Origin: CBDANW01 sp965197825
GTDB lineage: Bacteria; Acidobacteriota; Vicinamibacteria; Marinacidobacterales; DATDRI01
Assembly: GCA_965197825.1 (NCBI GenBank)
Contig: CBDANW010000002.1
Span: 2,170,001 to 2,234,000, forward strand
Reading direction: 5' to 3'
DNA length: 64,000 nt
Below are positions 25,598-33,959 of the stretch, in pieces. Position 1 is the stretch's first letter. Every line of letters begins with the position of its first letter. Both the position numbers and the translations under genes were made by a program. The notes under the pieces were generated by a model. That model worked only from the letters and a program-made list of their open reading frames with translations. It was not told the origin of the DNA and did no database searches.

Positions 25598-27526
25598 CTA
25601 GCTTTGCGGAATGCTCTTGGGCTCCGGCAGAATGGGTGGCGTCAGCGAGGCCTTCTTTTCGCCCTTGCTCTCGGCCTTCTTTTCGGGAGTCATCTCCGGG
25701 TAGGCGGGCTTGCGTTCCTTGAGAGGAATCCCTTGGATCACCATCCTCACTTCTTCCGCGTCCAGAACCTCGCGCTCCAAGAGGGTTGTCGCAACTCGCT
25801 CCAACAGTTCTCGGTTGGTGCTCAACAGGTCCTTGGCCCGCCTGTAATTCCGCTCCACGATCCGTTTGACTTCACCGTCGATCTTGATCGCGGTGTCCCC
25901 GCTATAGTCCGGCTGATAAGCGAGGTCCCGGCCCAAGAACGGTTGCTCCTCTTTCCGCCCGAATGTCATGGGCCCCAGGCGCTCACTCATGCCCCACTCA
26001 CAGACCATCTTGCGAGCAAGGCCGGTTGCTTTCTCGAGATCGTCATGAGCCCCACTGGTGATCTGGTTCAGGACGAGTTCTTCCGCGATGCGACCACCCA
26101 TCTTGACGGCGATCATCGCCTCGAGGTAAGCCTGGCTGGCGCTATAGCGCTCGGACTCGGGAAGCAGCTGAGTGACTCCCAAGGCCATGCCGCGGGGAAT
26201 GATCGTCACCTTGTGAATGGGATCGGCTTCGGGCAAGAGGACCGCGACCAGTGCGTGCCCCGCTTCGTGGTACGCGGTGGTCCTCTTTTCGCTCTCGCTC
26301 ATGATCATGGATCGACGTTCCGCTCCCATGAGCACTTTGTCCTTGGAATTCTCGAAGTCCCGCATGCCCACCGCCTTCATGCCGTAGCGGGCTGCGTTGA
26401 GCGCGGCTTCGTTCACCAGGTTCGCCAGATCGGCTCCCGAGAATCCAGGCGTACCCCTCGCCAGGATGGAAAGATCGACATCGGAGGCGAGCGGGATGCG
26501 GGTGGTGTGAACCTTCAGAATACCCTCGCGTCCCTTCACGTCCGGCAGTGAGACGACGACTCGTCTGTCGAAGCGGCCGGGCCGGAGCAGAGCGGGATCC
26601 AATACGTCCGGCCGATTCGTCGCAGCGATGAGGATGACGCCTTCATTGGACTCGAAACCGTCCATCTCTACCAGCAACTGGTTCAGCGTCTGCTCGCGCT
26701 CGTCGTGCCCCCCGCCGAGTCCGGCACCTCGATGGCGTCCCACCGCGTCGATTTCGTCGATGAATATGATGCAGGGGGCATTCTTCTTTCCTTGCTCGAA
26801 GAGGTCGCGTACACGGCTGGCTCCGACCCCGACGAACATCTCGACGAAATCGGAACCACTAATGGAGAAGAACGGCACATTGGCCTCGCCGGAGATGGCG
26901 CGGGCGAGTAGCGTCTTTCCGGTGCCCGGCGGCCCCATGAGCAAGACGCCCTTGGGGATCCGACCGCCCAGCTTCTGAAACTTCTGAGGCTCCTTGAGGA
27001 AGTCGATGATTTCCTGGAGCTCTTCTTTCGCCTCGTCCACTCCCGCAACGTCCTTGAAGGTGACCTTTTTCTGCTGCGAGCTGCTCAGCTTAGCTTTGCT
27101 CTTGCCGAAGGAAAGCGCTCGATTGCCCGAGCCTTGCATTTGGCGCATGAAGAAGACGAGAAAGGCGATCATGATGATGATGGGTGTCCAGTTGATAAGG
27201 TGCGCCCAAACGGAGGAGCCGTTCGCGTCCCGAGCGCTAACCTCGACGCCTTGTGAGAGTAGCTTGGTAACTAGAGCTTCGTACTGAGGCGGAGCAAAGG
27301 TTCGGATGGGGTCTCCGTTCTCGAGCTCTCCTATGATTTGGCTTCCCGCGGGGCTGCCGGTAATCGTCACCGCGGCGACGCTTCCTTGATCCACGTGCTC
27401 CATGAATTCGCTGAAGGTCAGGTCCTTTTCCTTCTGCTGGATGCGCGATGACACACTCCAAAAGAGCATGATGAGCAAGGCTGCCACCATCCAGAACATC
27501 AGGTTTTTCATGGTCGAGTTCAACAT
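25598..27526 (-). CDS. ftsH: ATP-dependent zinc metalloprotease FtsH
   Basis: A 642-residue membrane AAA+ protease. Two transmembrane helices flank a small periplasmic domain (about 1-125). The AAA module has Walker A G-P-P-G-T-G-K-T, Walker B I-I-F-I-D-E-I-D-A, and the second region of homology with arginine fingers in L-L-R-P-G-R-F-D-R. The zinc site is H-E-A-G-H. FtsH degrades misfolded membrane proteins and LpxC-type regulators. It is followed by folP, an association common in bacteria. Confidence 0.97.
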   Translation of the reverse strand: MLNSTMKNLMFWMVAALLIMLFWSVSSRIQQKEKDLTFSEFMEHVDQGSVAAVTITGSPAGSQIIGELENGDPIRTFAPPQYEALVTKLLSQGVEVSARDANGSSVWAHLINWTPIIIMIAFLVFFMRQMQGSGNRALSFGKSKAKLSSSQQKKVTFKDVAGVDEAKEELQEIIDFLKEPQKFQKLGGRIPKGVLLMGPPGTGKTLLARAISGEANVPFFSISGSDFVEMFVGVGASRVRDLFEQGKKNAPCIIFIDEIDAVGRHRGAGLGGGHDEREQTLNQLLVEMDGFESNEGVILIAATNRPDVLDPALLRPGRFDRRVVVSLPDVKGREGILKVHTTRIPLASDVDLSILARGTPGFSGADLANLVNEAALNAARYGMKAVGMRDFENSKDKVLMGAERRSMIMSESEKRTTAYHEAGHALVAVLLPEADPIHKVTIIPRGMALGVTQLLPESERYSASQAYLEAMIAVKMGGRIAEELVLNQITSGAHDDLEKATGLARKMVCEWGMSERLGPMTFGRKEEQPFLGRDLAYQPDYSGDTAIKIDGEVKRIVERNYRRAKDLLSTNRELLERVATTLLEREVLDAEEVRMVIQGIPLKERKPAYPEMTPEKKAESKGEKKASLTPPILPEPKSIPQS

Positions 27527-27574
27527 TTGCCTCCGAGGGTTATGACCTCGCGATCGGGTCGCGCCGACCCGCCC

Positions 27575-28102
27575 TCAAGTCTTCCTCTTGTCGAGAATGC
27601 CGAGATACGGCACTCCCCGGTACTTCTCTTCGCTGTCCAGTCCGTATCCGACTACGAAGCCGTCTTGGTTGACTTTGAAGCAGGCGTAGTCGACGGCGCA
27701 ATCCACCTTTCGCTGCTCCTCTCGGTCGATGAGGGCGGCGATTCGGAGTGAGCGAGGCTTCCAATCTTCCTGAATGTGACCGGCGATGAAGTTCATGGTG
27801 ACGCCGGTATCGACGACGTCCTGGAGCAACAGAACGTCTCGCTCACGAAAATCGGTCTCCGGGCCGAACGAAATGTCGATGCGCTGATCCTTTGTAGTTT
27901 CCACTTTCAGGAAGTCGCAAGTCAGCGGCAGCTCGACGGCTCGAATGAGATCGGCCATGAAAACGACCGTACCCTTCAAGATTCCCACGATGGCAATCTC
28001 GCGCCCGTCGAAATCCGCCGTAATCTGGCGACCGATGTCTCGGATCCGCTCTTGAATCGCAGCCTCGCTGAAGAGGACCGCGGGTTTGACCCATTCGCTC
28101 AT
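27575..28102 (-). CDS. hpt: Hypoxanthine phosphoribosyltransferase
   Basis: A 175-residue purine salvage enzyme. The PRPP loop is L-L-L-Q-D-V-V-D-T-G-V-T; the usual Glu before Asp is Gln here, while the essential Asp-x-x-Asp-Thr-Gly is kept. G-I-L-K-G-T-V-V-F and the purine site V-V-G-Y-G-L-D are typical. ATG 28102 is chosen because it gives the 4-nt overlap with the tilS stop; an upstream ATG at 28135 would lie inside tilS. The tilS-hpt-ftsH order is conserved across many bacteria. Confidence 0.94.
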   Translation of the reverse strand: MSEWVKPAVLFSEAAIQERIRDIGRQITADFDGREIAIVGILKGTVVFMADLIRAVELPLTCDFLKVETTKDQRIDISFGPETDFRERDVLLLQDVVDTGVTMNFIAGHIQEDWKPRSLRIAALIDREEQRKVDCAVDYACFKVNQDGFVVGYGLDSEEKYRGVPYLGILDKRKT

Positions 28103-29580
28103 GGTGCCAGCCAGCTCAATCTGAGCACACGGCAAGCGTCCTCCCTAATCCGGGAGGCCTCGGAGATCGCGTACCCTGCTACCCATAGAATCTCTTCATC
28201 CGACCGAACGACGAGCGGCACGAGTGCCCTCCGTTCTCGGTCGACCCGGCGCTCCATGAGATACCGCGACACGGATTTGGAGCCGGGTGCCCCTAACGGC
28301 CGAAAGCGGTCGCCGGCCACCGGACTCCGGACTCTCAGCGCGCCGTCAACCTTCCTGAGTGCGACCTTGACCGTCGGTCCCGTTGCCTCCGGAAGAGAAG
28401 CGGCTTCCGTTTCCTCGACCCGGATGGCTCCGCCCGCCTCCGGAATCGCGAGCTCTCCGGGCACCGCCAAGGCGTACTCATAGCCATTATAGCTCCTAGA
28501 TCCTTCGGGCGTGGCACCGGCGGAGCGGCCGGCAGGAGAGCCGGACGGGCCCCAGCGGTCTTGGCCGGCATCCTGCTCGAACCAGAGCCAGTCGAAGGAG
28601 CGTCCACAGGCCAGGCCGGGCAAGCACAGTCGGCGCCCACTTCTTCCAGTGGCGGCAAGCTTGAGGACGTCTTCGACGTGTCGCGCGGTTACGGATCGTA
28701 AGTCGCCCCGTACCAAGTGGATGGCGCCTCGGACGACTCGACGTCGCAACGCCGGGTGCAAGGCGATGAGCTCGTCCACCTGTAGCCAGAGACGATCGCG
28801 GTCGTAACCAGACTGGCTCATTAGGTCCTCGAGGGCCCGAGCCGCCTCCTGCTCCATCCATTCTTCGTCCTCTCGAAGCAGATCCGTCGTGCGGGCCAGC
28901 GTCGCAACCAAGTTGGGGTTGTGGCGGTCGGCCAGAAACGGCAACGTCTCGTGGCGGACGAGGTTGCGAGGGATCGAACGGTCCTCGTTCGAAGGGTCCT
29001 GACAATAGGTCAACTGCCTGGATTCCAGAAAGGCCACGACCTCCGAACGGGTGACATCCAACATGGGCCGGACGAGCGCGTTTGGCGGCGGTCCCAATGG
29101 AGTGACTGGGGAAGTGACCGGCCGCATGGCCGCCAATCCGGTGACTCCCGCTCCCCTGAGCAATCGCAACAGGAAGGTCTCGGCCTGGTCGTCACGAGTG
29201 TGGCCGACCGCAACTCTGCGGCAATCCCATCGGGCGGCTGTCTTCGTCAGAAAGTGATAGCGGCTATTTCTGGCTTGCTCTTCTATCGAGCGTCTTGTGA
29301 GCCGTGCTTCACGAGCGACGTCGATGCGGTGGGTGGCAAGGGGCAACCCCAGGCGCTCGGCCCATTGCACACAAAAGGCCTCGTCGGCGTCTGCCCCCTT
29401 CCGTAATTGGTGGTTCAGGTGCGCGAGGCGCAATTCGAAGCCGTGCTCTTGGGTCAACTCGACCAGCGCCTGAGTCAGCGCTACGGAATCCGGACCGCCC
29501 GAGACGGCAACCAGCACCCGTTCTCCCGGACGGATCAGACCAAACCGTCGGATGGCACGATCTACCTTTGGGAGGAGCAT
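28099..29580 (-). CDS. tilS: tRNA(Ile)-lysidine synthetase
   Basis: A 493-residue N-type ATP pyrophosphatase that attaches lysine to C34 of the AUA-reading tRNA-Ile. The P-loop is V-A-V-S-G-G-P-D-S-V-A; A-V-G-H-T-R-D-D-Q-A-E-T-F-L-L-R-L-L-R-G is the second hallmark. The C-terminal region (about 330-490) has the TilS substrate-binding domain with a G-D-R-F-R-P-L-G motif. It heads the long minus-strand operon; a candidate promoter lies at 29703-29732. Confidence 0.94.
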   Translation of the reverse strand: MLLPKVDRAIRRFGLIRPGERVLVAVSGGPDSVALTQALVELTQEHGFELRLAHLNHQLRKGADADEAFCVQWAERLGLPLATHRIDVAREARLTRRSIEEQARNSRYHFLTKTAARWDCRRVAVGHTRDDQAETFLLRLLRGAGVTGLAAMRPVTSPVTPLGPPPNALVRPMLDVTRSEVVAFLESRQLTYCQDPSNEDRSIPRNLVRHETLPFLADRHNPNLVATLARTTDLLREDEEWMEQEAARALEDLMSQSGYDRDRLWLQVDELIALHPALRRRVVRGAIHLVRGDLRSVTARHVEDVLKLAATGRSGRRLCLPGLACGRSFDWLWFEQDAGQDRWGPSGSPAGRSAGATPEGSRSYNGYEYALAVPGELAIPEAGGAIRVEETEAASLPEATGPTVKVALRKVDGALRVRSPVAGDRFRPLGAPGSKSVSRYLMERRVDRERRALVPLVVRSDEEILWVAGYAISEASRIREDACRVLRLSWLAP

Positions 29581-29702
29581 TGAAATTGGTATCCCCGCCG
29601 CTTGCGGACCTGGCCCCGAGACACTTCAGGTGTGAGCCGTTCGTTCCGGCCAACCGAGCCACACCGTCTTGGGGAGCCTTGGTAAATTCCTCTAAACATT
29701 GT

Positions 29703-29732
29703 ATATTAATGGTGTTCACGCGAAATTGTCAA
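29703..29732 (-). promoter_or_regulatory. Candidate sigma70 promoter for the tilS operon
   Basis: On the minus strand TTGACA (29732-29727) and TAATAT (29708-29703) are 18 nt apart. The predicted start near 29696 leaves a 5' leader of about 115 nt before tilS. The -35 is a perfect consensus; the -10 matches four of six positions. Confidence 0.45.
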
Positions 29733-29791
29733 GAAACTGGAAGAGTACTACGCCGCGTCGCCTCAGCCGCATTTAGGGGGAGGGCCGCAGA

Positions 29792-29971
29792 TTGAATTGT
29801 TTCGAGTGCAAGGTCAGCGATGAGGAAAAGCAGCTCAGGAAGTGCACGATTTGTTACAAGTACTTCTGTGATGACTGTGGGGTGAACCCGAGCGGACGCT
29901 GGTTCTGCACGAGCATCTGCGGCGATTACTTCTTTTTCGGTGAAGATGAAGATGAACCCATCGATGATTGA
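29792..29971 (+). CDS. Small Cys-rich (zinc-binding) protein, 59 residues
   Basis: TTG 29792 opens a 59-codon frame preceded by AGGGGGAGGG. The product has seven cysteines in zinc-ligand spacing: C3-x2-C6, C18-x2-C21, C26-x2-C29, and C39-x3-C43. The C-terminus is acidic (F-F-F-G-E-D-E-D-E-P). The regular knuckle pairs and the good ribosome-binding site support a real gene despite the non-ATG start. It resembles small zinc-ribbon proteins of unknown role. It is divergent from tilS and ends 5 nt before the convergent corC-like gene. Confidence 0.68.
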   Translation: MNCFECKVSDEEKQLRKCTICYKYFCDDCGVNPSGRWFCTSICGDYFFFGEDEDEPIDD

Positions 29972-29976
29972 GCCGG

Positions 29977-31299
29977 TCAAGAGTCACTGGCTCTACCGCG
30001 ATCCTCCGATTTCAATTGTACCGGCTTCGCCCTGATGCGAACGACGCGTCGATGACTCACCCGCTCGACCGAAAGTAATAGGCCCTCCACCGCCAACTCC
30101 TCTCCTCCGGCCGGTATCCGCCCTAGTCGGGTCAGTATGAGTCCGGCCAGAGTGTTGTAGTCGGGCTCCTCCGGTAGGTCCAGAGCCAAGCCGTCGTTTA
30201 GATCTTTGACGGAGATAGACCCGCTCAGAGAATAGCTCCCATCGGGCAGTGCCCGGATTGGGGAGACCTCTTCTTGCTCGTCGCTGAGCTCACCCACGAT
30301 TTCCTCGATCAGGTCTTCCAGGGTCACTATACCTTCCACGCCACCGTGCTCGTCGACCACCAGCGCCATGTGAACCCGCTGCTTCTGCATTTGCTCCAAG
30401 GCCTGCTCCACCTTGGCTCCGTCTGGTAGGAAGTAGGGTTTTCTGAGGATGTCGGCGAGTTGGAAGGGAACTTTCTTGCCCCAGTACCGGATGATGTCTT
30501 TCGAATAGACCAACCCTTCCACCGTGTCGAGCGTCTCTCGGTAGACGGGTATCCGCGAAAAGCGTCGTTGCTGAATGAGGGACACGATGTCTTCGAGAGG
30601 AGCGCCTACCTCGACCGCGACGATTTCCGTGCGCGGTACCATGACCTCGGAGACTCGAGTCTCACCCAGCTCGAACACCCTACGCAACATCTGACGCTTG
30701 CCGCCCGGCTCTTCTCCCACGTCGCCGCTTCCATGTACCAGGACCTGGAGCTCTTCGAGCGTGATCTCGTGTTTCAGCGGTCGAGGTACTTCGCCGAACA
30801 GGCGGAGAAAGCCGTTGGACGCGAGGGTGAGCAGCTTGACCGCCGGACTGAAGAGCCGAATGCAAAAAACGATGGGTCGGATAACCCGAAAGGACCAGTT
30901 TTCCGGGTGGCGGGCCGCGACGCTCTTGGGGATCATCTCACCGAAAACAAGGAGCAAAGCGGTCAGGCCGAGTGTGGCCAGTGTGATCGCTTGTGCCCGT
31001 TTCTGTGGGTCTGTCACTGCCAGCGTCACGGCGTAGGTCAGCAGAGCGCCCGCCGCGGTGTTCACGAAGACGTTGCCGGTCAGGATCGTTCCCAATACTT
31101 TCTCGGGGTAGGTAAGGACCCGACCGATCATCGTGGCGCGGTGACCCTTGCGTTCCTCCAGGTGTCGCAATCGATAGCGGTTCAGAGACATGAGAGCGGT
31201 CTCCGAGCCCGAGAAAAACGCGGACAAGAAGAGGATGAGCAACATGGCGAGTAACGCCGCGGTCAGCATGAGGGTAAATGTCTGCTGGAAGACTACCAT
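29977..31299 (-). CDS. CNNM/CorC-HlyC family transporter-associated protein with CBS domains
   Basis: A 440-residue membrane protein. An N-terminal DUF21 (CNNM) region of about 190 residues has three to four transmembrane helices and the signature F-F-S-G-S-E-T-A-L-M-S-L-N-R. Two CBS domains follow (about 210-330), containing V-M-V-P-R-T-E-I and V-D-E-H-G-G-V-E-G-I-V-T-L-E-D-L-I-E-E-I-V-G-E. A CorC_HlyC domain closes the protein. Members are linked to Mg2+ or Na+ export. ATG 31299 opens a hydrophobic N-terminus; an in-frame ATG at 31344 would add 15 polar residues and is less likely. Confidence 0.9.
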   Translation of the reverse strand: MVVFQQTFTLMLTAALLAMLLILFLSAFFSGSETALMSLNRYRLRHLEERKGHRATMIGRVLTYPEKVLGTILTGNVFVNTAAGALLTYAVTLAVTDPQKRAQAITLATLGLTALLLVFGEMIPKSVAARHPENWSFRVIRPIVFCIRLFSPAVKLLTLASNGFLRLFGEVPRPLKHEITLEELQVLVHGSGDVGEEPGGKRQMLRRVFELGETRVSEVMVPRTEIVAVEVGAPLEDIVSLIQQRRFSRIPVYRETLDTVEGLVYSKDIIRYWGKKVPFQLADILRKPYFLPDGAKVEQALEQMQKQRVHMALVVDEHGGVEGIVTLEDLIEEIVGELSDEQEEVSPIRALPDGSYSLSGSISVKDLNDGLALDLPEEPDYNTLAGLILTRLGRIPAGGEELAVEGLLLSVERVSHRRVVRIRAKPVQLKSEDRGRASDS

Positions 31300-31342
31300 G
31301 AGCCCGCTCGGGGGACTAGAATGACGCCCGGATAGGGTCCGC

Positions 31343-32805
31343 ATGAAGGCTCATGAAGAAGTTTTCAGCTCCCGTTGGGGTATCTTGCTCGCGGCCATCG
31401 GGATGGCCGTGGGAACGGGAAACATCTGGCGGTTTCCCAGAGTCGCGGCCGCCAACGGCGGAGGCTCTTTCCTCATCGCCTGGCTCGTTTTCATGTTCGC
31501 CTGGTCGGTGCCCCTCATGATTTGTGAGTTCGCGATGGGCAAGCATACGCGGCGAGGCCCAGCGGGAGCCGTGGGTCGTTTGATCGGTGGCGGATTCAAT
31601 TGGATGGGGGCGTTCGTCGGGCTTTGCACCTGTTTCATCATGTTTTACTACTCCGTCGTCACGGGATGGTGCCTCAAGTACTTCTTTGCAACCGTCGGCA
31701 CCGGCGCGATCGGCGGCGATCCCGAAGCGTACTGGCAATCCTTCACCGGAAGCGAGTTCCAGCCGGCACTTTTTCACCTTGCGGCAATGGCGTTGGGTTG
31801 TCTCACATCTACCGCGGCGTGGTAAGAGGCATCGAACGAACCAACCGAGTCTTGATTCCGATCCTCTTCGGTCTGCTGATCGTGGCCGCTATCCGCGCCG
31901 TCACGCTGGAGGACGCCATCAAGGGGTTGGGGTTTCTCTTTACGCCGGTCTGGAGCGACCTTCTCAACTATCGAGTGTGGCTAGAGGCTCTCAGCCAGTC
32001 TGCCTGGAGCACTGGGGCGGCCTGGGGTCTGGTGATGACCTATGGCGTTTATTTGCACAAGAAGGATGATTTCGTCTTGATCAGCTACACGACCGCCTTC
32101 GGCGATTACGCGGCGTCTTTGTTGGCGGGGATCGCCATCATGTGCACGGTGTTCTCGGTGTTGCCGGAATCCCAAGCTCGGGAGGCCCTGGGTGCGGGAA
32201 ACTTCGGATTGACGTTCATTTGGCTGCCGCGGCTCTTCGAATCGGTCCCGGCGGGAGGATTCTTTCTGGCACTGTTCTTCCTGGCGTTGAGCTTCGCGGC
32301 GATGTCCTCTCTCATCGCCATGATCGAAATGGCGACGCGCATGTGCGTGGACCTAGGCGTTCGACGAACGCGAGCCGTTTTGCTGGTGGGTGTCCTGGGT
32401 TTCATGCTGGGCCTACCCTCCGCATGGAAGATGGGTTTCCTCGAGAATCAAGACTGGGTGTGGGGACTGGGGCTTCTGGTCTCGGGGCTTTTCATTGCCA
32501 CTACCGTCATCCGTTTTGGCGTCGACCGCTTTCGCAGAGAGCTCATCAATACACCGGAAGAACGGTGGCCGGTCGGAAGTTGGTTCTTGTTCGTGATGGC
32601 GGTTCTGATTCCTCTGGAGTTCGTTGCCCTCGTCACTTGGTGGTTCTATCAAGCGGCCACCTCCTACGATCCCGAAGGGTGGTGGAATCCTTTTCACACG
32701 TTTAGCGTGGGCACCGCCCTGTTTCAGTGGAGCGTGGTGATTGGCGTCCTGCTCCTGTTGAATCGCTACTGGGGAGCACGTGTCGGCGCCCGCGACAGGA
32801 GTTGA
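31343..32805 (+). pseudogene. Neurotransmitter:sodium symporter (NSS) family transporter, frameshifted
   Basis: ATG 31343 opens a typical NSS start, with G-M-A-V-G-T-G-N-I-W-R-F-P-R in helix 1 that forms the Na+ and substrate site. The frame closes at TAA 31823-31825 after A-L-G-C-L. The remainder, from I-Y-R-G-V-V-R-G-I-E-R-T-N-R to TGA 32805, is in another frame and carries the later helices. The 1463-nt total is one base short of 488 codons, so one missing base near 31797-31812 explains it. Reconstructed length (about 487) and helix count fit a bacterial LeuT-like amino-acid transporter. A MetS-like small subunit gene follows directly. Confidence 0.86.
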
Positions 32806-32806
32806 G

Positions 32807-32905
32807 ATGGAGCCCGGCGGCTATGTCATGATGACGATCGTTCTGGCCGGGGTATGGGGCGGCTTCGGTTACTTTCTATATCAAGCTAGCCGGCGGGACC
32901 GCTAG
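32807..32905 (+). CDS. MetS-like small subunit of an NSS transporter
   Basis: A 32-residue single-helix membrane peptide: M-E-P-G-G-Y followed by a hydrophobic stretch M-M-T-I-V-L-A-G-V-W-G-G-F-G-Y-F-L and a basic end. It begins one base after the transporter stop. MetS-type small subunits of this size accompany NSS transporters such as the Corynebacterium methionine/alanine importer MetPS. Length, topology and position all agree; sequence-level homology cannot be tested here. Confidence 0.65.
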   Translation: MEPGGYVMMTIVLAGVWGGFGYFLYQASRRDR

Positions 32906-32956
32906 GTCCGACCAGGAGTCGGTTTCCTCGCAACCTTGGTTAGAGGATCGGGCAGG

Positions 32957-33952
32957 ATGCGCATCTCCGTTATTGGGGCCGGCGGTTGGGGAACCGCTCT
33001 CGCTAGGCTCGCGGTTTGCCAGAACCACGAGGTGCGCCTATGGGCTCACGAGGTCGAGGTGGTCGAGTCCATCAAAGAGCGTCGCGTCAACGAGCTCTTC
33101 CTCCCCGAGGTCGAGTTACCCGCCAGGCTCCAGGTCACCAACGACGTCGAGGGGGCGACGCGCGGTGCCGAACTGCTCCTGACCGCAGTACCTTCCCAGC
33201 ATCTCAGGAGGGTCTTGGCGGGCGTCGCTCCCTACGTTGCTCCGGACGCTCTACTGGTGAGCGCTAGCAAGGGGATCGAAGAGGGGACACTACTTCGCAT
33301 GAGCGAAGTGAGCGAACAGGTCATGAAGGAGCGGTTCGAGCCACGGGTCATCGCGCTTTCCGGACCCACGTTCGCCAGGGAAGTGGCGGAGGATCAGCCA
33401 ACCGCCGTGGTCGCAGCCAGCAACCGACCCGATCTGGCTCGTAGGGTCCAAGAAGAGTTGTCATCCCTGACATTTCGCGTTTACGCCAACGACGATGTGG
33501 TCGGAGTCGAACTGGGAGGCGCGGTCAAGAACGTGATCGCCATTGCCGCCGGTGTTTGCGCTGGGCTGGGGTTGGGACACAATCCATTGGCGGCGCTCAT
33601 TACACGGGGGCTGGCGGAGATCTCTCGCTTGAGTAAGGCCTTGGGTGGTCGCCAGAAGACCTTGGCCGGCCTGGCGGGGATGGGCGATCTCGTTCTGACC
33701 TGCACGGGTCAGCTCTCCCGCAACCGGGCGGTTGGCTACGAGCTTGGCAGAGGCAAGCCGCTCGCGGCGATACTCTCATCCATGCGGACGGTCGCAGAGG
33801 GAGTGCCGACTACCCATGCCACGGTGGCTCTGGCTCGGAGGCATGGTGTCGAGATGCCTATCACCTTCCAGATGGACCGATTACTCGACGGCAAGACGAC
33901 CCCCGAGGATGCGATACGCGAGCTCATGAGCCGGCGGCTCAAGGAGGAATAG
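32957..33952 (+). CDS. gpsA: NAD(P)H-dependent glycerol-3-phosphate dehydrogenase
   Basis: A 331-residue enzyme reducing dihydroxyacetone phosphate to sn-glycerol-3-phosphate for phospholipids. The dinucleotide site is G-A-G-G-W-G-T-A-L-A; S-K-G-I-E-E-G-T and S-G-P-T-F-A-R-E-V follow. The catalytic lysine lies in E-L-G-G-A-V-K-N-V-I-A-I-A-A-G. ATG 32957 starts right at the Rossmann strand and is preceded by GGGCAGG. Confidence 0.96.
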   Translation: MRISVIGAGGWGTALARLAVCQNHEVRLWAHEVEVVESIKERRVNELFLPEVELPARLQVTNDVEGATRGAELLLTAVPSQHLRRVLAGVAPYVAPDALLVSASKGIEEGTLLRMSEVSEQVMKERFEPRVIALSGPTFAREVAEDQPTAVVAASNRPDLARRVQEELSSLTFRVYANDDVVGVELGGAVKNVIAIAAGVCAGLGLGHNPLAALITRGLAEISRLSKALGGRQKTLAGLAGMGDLVLTCTGQLSRNRAVGYELGRGKPLAAILSSMRTVAEGVPTTHATVALARRHGVEMPITFQMDRLLDGKTTPEDAIRELMSRRLKEE

Positions 33953-33959
33953 AGGAGGC

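Noticed and set aside
31795..31830. Programmed ribosomal frameshifting in the NSS gene
   Set aside because: No slippery heptamer is present at the switch point and other genes in the window carry similar single-base shifts.
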